Part shown: positions 24,501 to 33,826 of the stretch, in pieces
How the letters are laid out: the number at the start of each line of letters is the position of its first letter
How positions within the stretch are numbered: position 1 is the stretch's first letter
Source: Zhengitettix transpicula
Taxonomy: Eukaryota; Arthropoda; Insecta; Orthoptera; Tetrigidae
NCBI GenBank assembly: GCA_037074705.1
Contig: CM073596.1
Coordinates: forward strand, 15,397,501-15,461,500
DNA: 64,000 nucleotides
Reading direction: 5' to 3'
Program-made: the position numbers and the translations under genes
Notes under the pieces: model-generated
Seen by the model: only the letters and a program-made list of their open reading frames with translations
The model's database searches: none
What the model was told of the DNA's origin: nothing

Positions 24501-26094
24501 TAATTTGTATTGTTTCTGCTGCGGTCTGTGTGCGTGCCATCAGCCTATGTGCTCTGTTTTGGAGAACTAGTTGTTTCTTTCTGAGTGAATGTAACTTAGT
24601 ATCCGACCAGCGGCATTTGGATTGTTTCATAACTTGGTAGTTATCCCGTGCCGGAAACTTGGGGAACCCGTTATGCAAAAGATGTATTTGCATGAGAAAA
24701 ATAATATTGAGGTGAATGATTTCTACCATTTTTTTTTGTATCGACTACGAAAAATTATTTGTAAACGTGTTTGATTCACATCTGGGAAACTTGGTTTATT
24801 TGGAATAATTAACGACAGTAATATTATTTCAAATAGAGTTTTGATGGCTTTTAGTTGGTTTTCAAGTTTGTGCTCACTGGTTGGGCTGTTTATAAAGGAA
24901 TAATATTTTTCCCTCCGGATTGATTGACGTTTATATAATTATGTAGAGAACTGTACGGCAGTGGCTGCTTGTGAGTTTTTTTTTTAAAAAAAAAGTTATT
25001 TGCTACATCACCCCTAAGGTTAAAAATGCAATACAACAGCGACAGTGTTGCCAAACACTCTGGCCCGACCCGTCATATGCTACATTTCTAATTTACAACG
25101 GTGTCTTAATTTTTAAAAGAGGAATAATTTACCACCGATTTGACCCGCATTTCAGACACGAAAGTATTTTCTCCTTTTTAAAACTTTTTTTTTGTAACAG
25201 GCCCACGCATGATGGTGCTATTGTATGCTGAGTCCTGCGGTAGATTTTCGCACTATGAATAATGTGCTTTCCGTTAAATTAACCTTGCATTGAGCTTAAT
25301 ATGCATCAATTCTAAAGCTAATCTATATTTGTAATTGCCGTCTTTATCTAAAGTTATCCTATTGAATGTACGGTTGGTGTTAAAAAGTGTTTGAAAATGA
25401 CAGATATTTTATCATGTGGATTATTAATATTGTGGAAGCCTAATTCAGGTAATAATGACGCTTTCAGTTTTACTTTTATTTAAGAATGAACAACCATTGC
25501 ATTTTAATTGGTAAACTACTTTGTAATTTTGTTTTTAACAATATGGTCTTGCAAATGTGTGAATTTGTTGATAAGTTAAATATTGTAGGACCTGAAGGGT
25601 TGTTTTCATGAATTGTGTAATTGTTGGTGGAATGGCATTGTAATGTGAGATGTTAATGCAATGGTAAATTTTGTGTTGGATACGTGAAATTTGTGTTTAA
25701 GCAACCAGTTTTTAATATATTTGTTTATGAAATCTTTTTGATACGAATTGGTTACTTAAGTGTCTTTATTGGTTTCAATGTTGATCTGGTGAAGCTTCAT
25801 CGGTTCGGTTTTAAGTAAGAGTTTTTTGTTTTGTTTTATAGACTGTTCCGAGTATTTAGTGGTGTAAGTTGCGGCTGAAACATGTTCTTAAAATAAATTA
25901 TAATTTATTAATCACTTCTTTTGGGGCATTACAAAGCTAAATGTATTTCTGTTCCCTAATCACATAGCGACATCCAACACGCACACAGAATTTTCATAGA
26001 CAGAAATTGATGCCTAGTTATATGTATCGTTTAAAAAATAACCCAACACGTTTTGTTTGGACAGATCAACGTGAATGTTATTCACCATTTCCTT
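24501..26094. other. AT-rich intergenic sequence
   Basis: About 1.6 kb with no gene, RNA or recognised repeat. The 86-codon open frame at 24971-25231 has poly-Lys and low-complexity stretches and no known domain. Confidence 0.5.
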
Positions 26095-26335
26095 CAGACG
26101 AAACGTAAATCCTATCACAATGATCGAATCCCGTTACCACGGCTTTCCGCTGGATAGATGTGTCGAGCGGTACAGCTGGCTTAACAGGGGGCGCTCAACC
26201 CCTTAAAATACTTTTCATCGCTAAATTTTCCAAAACCGCGTAAATGTTACGGGCATTAGGGATTGAAATCGTAAACGCATTCCAGCACGGGCGAGCTCAC
26301 AATAAAAAGTTAACATGAATATATTTTTACCTTGA
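26095..26335 (-). repeat. Dispersed repeat, family C (copy 2)
   Basis: Inverted copy of 19225-19450. It extends a little further on its left and includes GACGAAACGT near 26097, a word also common to the PLE-arm repeats. No coding capacity. Confidence 0.75.
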
Positions 26336-26927
26336 AAGCAATCGGAAGATTCCATCACGTCATACGAAAGCGGTACGCTGTTAACACGGGACAAGTGTGG
26401 ACACTACGAGAACTTATACGGCACCGACATTATATATCTGCGAATACGTAAACTTCTTCAACATCGACCTTTTCAGCGTATGTAAATTCGTTAATCAGCA
26501 TCATAAAATTTAATACCAAATAAGGCTACGGACTCAATTGAAAATTCAGTAATTAATTACAGTACAGCAACGAAATATTTTATTTATAAACATGTATTGA
26601 AAATGTTGACCTCATACCTTTTTAGCCTGTAGTTATTATCTTCTTCATATACAAAATTTCAGGCAGGAAATAAATAATTCCCCTTTCATATTATATGTCT
26701 ACCGTCTTAAAAAATAAAAGAAATTCTATAAAGGTACCAGATACCTCATCTCAACTCCTGAGCGTCCATTATACATGTCCAAGTTTAAAATAAATTATTT
26801 ACAAACACATAACCCTCGTTACAGAATCAATTTGCTATGAACTTTCTTCAGCATTCCATCTACATTTCAGTTAAATGAAAAAAATTATGCGAGTCTTTAC
26901 ACATATTTTTGAAAATATTTTTTTTCG
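26336..26927. other. AT-rich intergenic sequence
   Basis: Nothing recognised. Confidence 0.5.
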
Positions 26928-27407
26928 GGTACCAGGCCACATGAGGGTAATCCACATGGTAGAAGGGTAGAGGAAAGTAGCCAATGGTTAACTAGGGTCC
27001 TCGGGTTATTGTTTAAGAATCCCACCCGGCAAATCGCCTAAAAGTGATGCAGGGAAACCCCTAGAAAAACCTGCATCAGGTAGGTCGGGAATTTGGTACT
27101 TGTCCCACGCCCTCTCCATGCCTTGACCAGTTTAGGAGGCAGCTGGCCGACTATGCGACCCCACAGCAAGCTCTTCTCCCGCTTTCGGAAGGGCGTGGGA
27201 CAAGTACCCAATGCCCGACCTACCTGATGCAGGTTTTTCTAGGGTATTCCCTGCATTAATTTTAGGCGAATGCCGGGTAGGATCCTTAAACTATAGCCCG
27301 GGGCCCTAGTTGTCCCTTGGCTACCTTCACCTATCCTTCCGCATCCCTCCTTTCAAATCCCTTCCTATGCTATTAAAGGCAAGTTGCCACTCATGTAGCC
27401 TGTTACC
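26928..27407. mobile_element. Family D1 foldback element with long inverted arms
   Basis: The left arm starts GGTACCAGGCCACATGAG. The right arm ends with the inverse of GGTAACAGGCTACATGAG at 27407. Arms of about 185-215 bp are imperfect inverse copies carrying TAGCCAAGGG-type, CTAGGGTCC, GATGCAGG, CCTGCATCAGGTAGGTCGGG and TTGTCCCACGCCCT blocks. They flank a short loop (about 27114-27189) with GCAGCTGGCCGAC. Total length is about 480 bp with no coding capacity. The structure fits a foldback or long-TIR MITE-type non-autonomous DNA element. Partial relatives lie at 12588-12875 and 63389-64000. Confidence 0.75.
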
Positions 27408-29874
27408 CCCCAAAAAAAGTCAACAACTGTAAATGACCTAAAGTTTAAGTAAAACTATTACAAGAATAGCATTTTCAATTAATAAATAATTTGACATTCT
27501 TATAAAGCCGGCAAAGTATGTCTAAGTTAAAAATCCTCTGCTTCAGAACCAGAAACAAATTTCATGTATACAAATTCTAGTAGTTTTCAACATGATGAAG
27601 TAACAAATGCGGATCCATTTTCATATATTTGAATGTAGTCATATGGTGGTAAAAAATTATTACACAAATAATTGATTGAGAGATCGATAATGGCCACGAA
27701 AAAAAGTAAATAATAGGTAGTTCCGAAATTAGCTAAAATTTACGAGGAACGGAAGAAAGCCGCAAGTACCACTTTGCCACATGTGAGTGTCTGGATAGAG
27801 GAATATATATTGTGGAGGCGGAGCATTCTAATTGCATCTGCGCTCCAAGAAGGCGCAATATTGCAAGAGTAATCCTCCCTTCCCAGGATATCCTTATCTC
27901 GCCAACAACTGCAAATATCCTTAAGACCTTTCTCTTCCGTCCGTTTCCAAGAATTCGTACCCGTGGAGAGGGGAAGAAAAAAAAATCCTCACTGTATCTA
28001 CACAACAGTTAAAAATAATATATTATTATCCAGTGTACCGTATATTAATTGAGGTACAAACTCCAATTTTATTTACGGTATTTCCGCGCTTTAGTTTATA
28101 TTTCTTTTATTGTATTTCTGCAGAGAAATAGTATATAGTTTCATAGTCAACTCGTAAAATCACCTCATACTCATTTCTCGTGACGTCCATTTGATTTGCT
28201 ATGGCAGTAAACCAGTTTCTATATTTGGCTAAATTATTCACTGAATCATAATTTACATGCTTTATCGTGTATGAAGGAACAGGATAACAAATTTGATTAC
28301 TTCGTTGAGGAAGAATACCGCAGTTGTCTGTTTTCAAAGCCCGTTTATTTATAAATTACAATAGCTAGTTTACAAATTAATTAATATGTATAAATACAGA
28401 TATTCTGAAAATGGAAATTAGTGAACGTCCCAAACAATTACTATGAAAAATTGGATTATAATTAAATTTTAACTAAAAACGCCTAATTATTTTCATTCAT
28501 TATTAAAATGAAGGAAAAATAGACGGCATAGTTAAAATAACGGTTATAAACACAAATAATATTCCTGACTTAATTATTAAATATTCTCCAATTAGATATA
28601 ATTAAAATTTATTATACTGAAGTAAAACTATTATAGTAATTATTCTCTCCAGATTTCGTGGGTTAGCTACTGTTATATAATTATAGATTATAAATTTTGT
28701 AAATACAATTTTGAATCTAATTATTTTATTTCTTATTTTCAATACATTCGGCATTGCTTTAAAGTTTAATTATTTTCACCTTTAACATAAATAGTTCAAG
28801 TCTAGAAATAATAACAGTAAAATTAAATGACAATTTTTTTATTAATTTATATTTTTTTTATCACAACTGTAAGCTGCTTAAAGTTTTCACAAATTAATTT
28901 ACTAAAGTACTAGATCTATTTTTTAGCGTAATTGCTTGTAATATAACGATATTTTAAACGTAGTAGTTAATTACGATAGTGCTATTCGTGGTAAAATGTG
29001 GATGTTCACGTTTTAATAATCTGAGTGATGCGATTCGGATTCAAAAGGAACACTAAGTACCTAAGTATTGGTGATCGTTGAGGTCCAGAACTGAACTAAA
29101 TGTCTTACCACTTCATCGTCTAATTTCACAATGAGGACTTGAAAGTCGTTAGATAAGAGAGAGAGGTCTCGCCGGTGGCCAGATTAAGCGGAACAAAAGT
29201 CCCCGAAATCAGGGATTTATGTGTCGAACTCTGTGAGCTTAGTTAGTCCTCGTGTTTTATCTGTGACCTGGAGCGCAAAACTTCTCTTCGCTTTGCAATT
29301 TATTAGCCGATTACACGCTGAACATCGGTAAAAAAGCCAGAGTCGTGCGCCTTACAACTGGGTCCTTTACAATTATTGACGATTAGTATCGATCAAATGT
29401 CTCCACTTAAGAATACTTCTAGTTTAATTTATTTGGCACTTAGAATCTCGGACGTTTCATAATGCCCAAACTAAATTTGATCGGTTCGTATTAAATTATA
29501 ATCGGATAAAATGTATGTTGTCGGAACGAGGAAACTTTTCTTGAGAGTATCTGTGCCAATTGTTTAGCAAAATATGCTGAACACGGAAAAAGTGTAAGCA
29601 CTGACTGGACGTGTCAAAATCGGATGCTTTAACGCGAGCCTTTTGTTTTGGAAACTTTGTAGTGTAAAAACTATTCTGAAAATATGTAAATTTATTGTGT
29701 TTAGTCCAAGATATGCATCCGAAAAAGTAAAGACTTTTTGAGTTCATGGCGTGATAAAAGAATCGTGCAGCTGTCAGTATATCCCGTTCGTGAGAATATA
29801 AAGATTTTTTTAAAAAAACAATGTCAAGTGACAAAATCTTTTTTGGTTATATATACTTTTTATTATTATTAAAA
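27408..29874. other. Unassigned, mostly AT-rich
   Basis: No repeat or gene is recognised. Antisense-overlapping frames at 27733-28012, and single frames at 28107-28337 and 29496-29834, have no recognisable domain. Around 27720-28000 and 29020-29350 the composition is more balanced. Confidence 0.4.
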
Positions 29875-30363
29875 GTTTATAATGGTCGCGTTAACATCTT
29901 GGTCATTGGCGACCCATTAATAAATTACAAATAGTGCTTGTTTACGTAAGTATGCTGCGATTCACATTGATACCAATACTACACATACAATTGAACAGTT
30001 TGAAAAATTAATTATACATTCAAATGTGGGTTTCTTACATTTACATTTTACAATTCGCATTTGTTAATTATTTATCATAATAATAGGATAATTAATTATA
30101 TTAACTTATTTGAAGCTGCGACTGTTGCAAATTCCACTGTACTCTGGCCATACTCTGTTTTTATTAGGATGAGGCGTCTGCTTCTGAATATGAATCACTC
30201 TATTTTTTCTTGACTAAATTTATGAGCCTTTTTATTCTACTTTTTGCCGTTTTATCATTTAAGTGTCGGTAAAAAGAGTCCAATACATTTATGAATGATG
30301 TAGAGGATATTTGGTTATCTCTAATAATGGTTCTTGGGTTCTTTGAGTCCGTAGCATTTAGTA

Positions 30364-31645
30364 CGAGGGTGAATCAAACATAAACAAGACTTATTTTTTT
30401 AAATATTTATTTTGATTTTAAACGCACAAACAATCATAGTTTATTTTTCTACATAATCTCCTGATTTATAAACACATTTTTTCCAGCGTATAGGTAATTT
30501 TTTTAATTCCTTCCACGTAAAAAGAGTCAGGTCGTGTTTGTAGCCAATTGCGCACATATGCTTCAACCTCATTATCGCTGTGGAATTTTTGCCCTCCCAA
30601 AGCTTCCTTGAGAGGACCAAAGACATGGAAGTCGCAGGGAGACAGGTCTGGACTGTATGGAGGGTGTTCCAGTGTCTCCCAACCCACTTGCTCCAATTTT
30701 TGTACGGTCAGGGCTGCTGTATGGGGGCGAGCATTGTCATGGAGGAGAATCACTTTTCTCATCGGAAGGTCTCGTCTTTTGCGGCGATATGCAAGTCTGA
30801 CCTCAGTCAAAATTTGGCAGTAGTATGCCGCATTAATTGTTCTGCGCTCATACAAAAAATCAAGGTGCAGCAGGCCACGCTGGTCAAAAAAAACGGTAGC
30901 CAAAACCTTGCCAGCCGATAATCGTGACTTGGCTTTCACTGGTCCGGTTCCTCCTTTCTTCCTCCACTCCATACTCGCTTGTTTCGACTCAGAGGTTTAG
31001 TGATGCACCCACGTTTCATCACAGGTAACAATGTGAGAAAGAAATGGGTCACCTTCTTCCCGAAATCGTGCAAGAAGACGCTCACACACTTGAAAACGAT
31101 TCAGTTTCTGGTCAACTGTAAGAAGGCGAGGAACCCACCTGGCACCCACCTTGCGATACCATAGCTCCTCTGAGAGTATAGAGTAAGTGCTCCCATAACT
31201 TATTCCAACCTCAATTGCAATATCCGAAGTTGTTAGACGCCTATCGCCTTCAACAAGTTGACGAACACTGTCGATGTTGCCCGCTGTAATGCTGGTGCGG
31301 GGTCTGCGGTCACGTTCACGGCCCTCCACGAACTGTTTATGCCAAGCAAACACTCTAGCTCGCGACAGCGTCTCTTCCCCGAACTGTGCAGTCAATCTTC
31401 TCAAGATTTCGGCCGGTTTTACACCTTCTGCAGCTAAAAAGTTGATAACAATACGTTGCGCAATAGGGGGAGGTACCTCCTGCTCGGACATTGTAACAAT
31501 GGACCCTGAGCGAGTCTATGATGATGAGTCACGTGCTTCCCCCACTCCTGACAAACCAACCTAACAGCCAATAACAGCGGAACGTTCTTCCATCACTATT
31601 GCGCGCGCAGGTCCAAAAGTCTCGTTTATATTTGATTCACCCTCG
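30364..31645 (-). mobile_element. mariner-type (Tc1/mariner) transposon, 1282 bp
   Basis: The element has 27-bp terminal inverted repeats (30364-30390 and 31619-31645) that differ at two positions and start CGAGGGTGAATC. It is flanked by TA target-site duplications at 30362-30363 and 31646-31647. The length of 1282 bp is typical of mariner. It lies inside a LINE ORF1 and disrupts it. A single transposase gene is on the minus strand. The near-identical ends and few lesions suggest a fairly recent insertion. Confidence 0.97.
30441..31491 (-). pseudogene. mariner transposase, one stop and one frameshift
   Basis: This is a DDD/D transposase that would bind the element ends in the nucleus and cut and paste the element at TA. 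It would be 349 codons, normal for mariner. It has an N-terminal helix-turn-helix region (about residues 1-110), a WVPRLLT linker motif (about 120), the catalytic TCDETWVHH (about 157-165), HDNARPH (near 253) and YSPDLSPCD. The second and third aspartates are 34 residues apart, making DD34D. Two lesions are visible. TAA at 30997-30999 sits directly after WVHH, where the family has an aromatic residue. One extra A lies in a run of seven (30498-30504 as T on the plus strand), which throws off the last 20 or so codons. The other frame there ends KSGDYVEK, as expected for the family. So the gene is inactive as read, but only just. Confidence 0.95.
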
Positions 31646-31978
31646 TATAAGAGTCTTTAACTGTTCCACATAATATTTTTAGTGGACCTAATGATTGACT
31701 AAGTGCCTTATATTTATGAACCTGAATGTTTTGTTTTGTTTTCTTCGGTGGATTAGTGCTCATCTTCTGTTCAGGATTACTGACGTCTTTCTCATCAGCT
31801 TGGCTCGTCGAGCTCGTAGATGCAGTTCTTTTTTTGTTTGTTAGTTGGGAATTATCCATGTCCGTTTTTTGAGGGTTAATTATTTGAATTGCGGGTGCCG
31901 GGTTCTTACAATGAATTTTGTCATAATTTTCATTTGCAGTCAGAATATTCTTTAGTATTGCATCTCTATTAGGACAAT

Positions 31979-32020
31979 TTATCGCGATATGGCCGGGACT
32001 TTACAATGATAGCAGTTATC
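31979..32020 (-). other. Zinc-knuckle codons broken by one-base deletion
   Basis: Read in one frame the sequence gives NCYHCKVP then a stop. Reading on with one base restored gives the rest of a CCHC knuckle. This locates the ORF1 frameshift within a few bases of 31994. Confidence 0.7.
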
Positions 32021-32560
32021 GTTCTCCACTGCTAGATACACCCTGTAACTAGTTTCTTCATATTGCACTATTTTCGAATCCGGAAGGGAATTTAGCTTAT
32101 CCGGGTTAATGAAGAATTGTCTTCTGAAACTTTTACTGTGAGAAAATCTTCGATCACCAGTACTTATTCTAATATCCGATATTTTAGAGTCTGGAATTAT
32201 ATTTAGCTTTTCTACTTCTAGCACAATAATCTCGTTAGGGATAACTGGGCATATATTTGACAAGATTACACGGCAGTATGTTTGCATTAAAGGTCTTATA
32301 TTGACCATCCCACCCTTTATTGTTATTGATTTATGAACTTTTATTAGGTTTTCGACATCCTCCTTAGATGTTAGAAATGCGCATATCCTGGAATTGGCTA
32401 TTTTAGAGATGTACTTAATTCTGATGGGGTCAATAATATTAGCTGAACCTGTCAGGTACTCATCTGTATTTAAACTTGCAACAGCGTTGTAACATCCCAA
32501 ACTGTCATCATGTAACACTCCACCACTGTGACCATGTAACACTCCAGCAGTTGGAAATGG

Positions 32561-33387
32561 GAAGTCCAGATAGATCGTTCACCAACCGAGCTATACCTCC
32601 GTTAGCTCACCTGGCTACCGATCTAGAGGATAAAGGAAGAATTAAGAACAGGAAATAGGAAAGTCGGTAACGTGAGGGTTCGGGTTCAACTAATTGAACC
32701 TAGGCGTAGTGATTGGTGTGTCGCTGCACTTCAGTCAAATAAGAGTTGATGAAGAATAAAGAGATTTAATAGTTAGAAATAAAATAAAGTAAGAAAAACT
32801 GGCGGATAGCACCAGGAGCCACCGACCCGTCTGGAGGTTGGATCACGACTGTCGTTCCCAAGAAGCTCTGAACAATTCGAAGACTCCTTTCCCCCTCCCT
32901 GATGATTTTAAGTCTCCAATGAGAACACTTACAGGGTGGAATATTTCTGTTGCCGTGTGCATGTCTGCATAAGGCACTTAAAATGCTGACTTCATTAGTC
33001 GCAGCGTTTTCACAGCTGCCTAGGCGGAAGGGGTGAAGATTTATGTTGTTGTTGTGTTTCGTTACTCACTATATCTAAAGTGATGTCTTTAACTGCATCA
33101 GCGTTCTTGCAGCTGCGCCCTCTTAGGTCCGCTATGCTGAAGAGACGTTATGATAAGAGGGCACGTGTAGACTATTATATTACAGCGTCCAGAATTATGG
33201 CATGCATTTTATCCGGTTTATGCTCCGTGGCCATCACCTTCGAATACAATCTAGCCTCCAAATTCTGTGTGGACGTCATTTTCAGGTATTCCTCTTCTTT
33301 AAACTTACTCGAATTAGTGGAGTTTCCTTTATATAGCTTATATATCATGTACTTACACATTTCTTTACTCAATAATAGCTGTATATA
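32561..33387. other. Unassigned flank with balanced composition
   Basis: Contains TAGCTCACCTGG (near 32604) and, further on, GGTTCGGGTTC (near 32678), which loosely resemble Pol III A and B boxes. The spacing is too long for a tRNA and no cloverleaf can be drawn. Open frames at 33080-33415 lie on both strands over the same bases and show no domain. Confidence 0.35.
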
Positions 33388-33826
33388 TACTTGTTTTGTA
33401 TCAAACTATATATAGTTCTCTTCATATCTTTATTTTATATATATAAAGTACAGGAGCTTTAGGAGTTTGCCTGAATCATCTGTCATCTACCGTAAAAGGT
33501 CTTCAATGACGTTTATCAAGTGTATTAGACGTAAACAAATACTATGTTATGAACGAGGAAAAAATTGAAAGTGCAACTACGTAAATTTTTTTTTCGTTCA
33601 TAACATAATATATGTTGGTTGCTAACCAGATACAGTGATAGTCGCAAACATATAATTTTTTATGAACGAGGAAAAAATTGACGTAATGCACTTTATAGAA
33701 GTCATTGAAGACATTTTACGGTAGCTGACAGATGATTATGGCAACCACCGAAAGCTCCTGTTCTTTATATATCTAATAAAATAAAGTTATGAAAACAACT
33801 ATATATGGTTTGATACATAACAAGTA
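33388..33826. mobile_element. Long-TIR MITE of 439 bp
   Basis: Arms of about 140 bp are inverse copies. The left begins TACTTGTTTTGTATCAAAC and the right ends with the inverse, GTTTGATACATAACAAGTA. Shared arm blocks include ACAGGAGCTTT, TCATCTGTCA and CTACCGTAAAA. The centre holds a second, nested pair: GTTATGAACGAGGAAAAAATT and its inverse near 33549-33607, with a third GAACGAGGAAAAAATTGA at about 33664. Terminal TA may be target duplication. No coding capacity, so it would be mobilised in trans. Confidence 0.85.

Larger units (their letters stand above)
30200..32542 (-). pseudogene. LINE ORF1 (Gag-like, CCHC zinc knuckle), interrupted
   Basis: This is a Gag-like RNA-binding protein of a non-LTR retrotransposon, which normally coats the element RNA. 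The N-terminal 180 codons (32542 down to about 32000) are open from a GTG. They hold a basic, fairly conserved region with KSFRRQFFI and YEETSYRVYLAVENDNCYHC. A one-base loss in the codons after CYHCKV (near 31990) shifts the frame. In the shifted frame the zinc knuckle is complete: C-x2-C-x4-H-x4-C, ending HIAINCPNRD. The chain continues as a lysine/serine-rich tail to the mariner, and resumes on the far side from 30361 as a further ~53 codons ending LINLVKKK and a stop at 30200-30202. The true start is uncertain and the 5' end may be truncated. Confidence 0.65.
29875..32560 (-). mobile_element. I/R1-like LINE with ORF1 but almost no ORF2, split by mariner
   Basis: On the minus strand this runs from the 5' flank of ORF1 (near 32560) through ORF1, then only the first codons of an ORF2 (ATG near 30152), to the family 3' tail at 29875. 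That tail (GGTCGC, loop, GCGACC, then ATTATAAAC) is shared with the 14040 and 56656 copies. Nearly all of ORF2 (endonuclease, RT and RNase H) is absent, so this is an internally deleted or ORF1-only derivative, comparable in idea to mammalian HAL1. The 3' flank has TAA-type repeats. A mariner of 1282 bp sits inside ORF1. Confidence 0.65.

Noticed and set aside
30548..31564. Plus-strand open frames across the mariner
   Set aside because: They are antisense shadows of the transposase on the minus strand.
32560..32690. tRNA or tRNA-derived SINE
   Set aside because: TAGCTCACCTGG and GGTTCGGGTTC resemble Pol III boxes, and the minus strand has TATAGCTCGGTTGG, but spacing is wrong and no cloverleaf or anticodon arm can be drawn.
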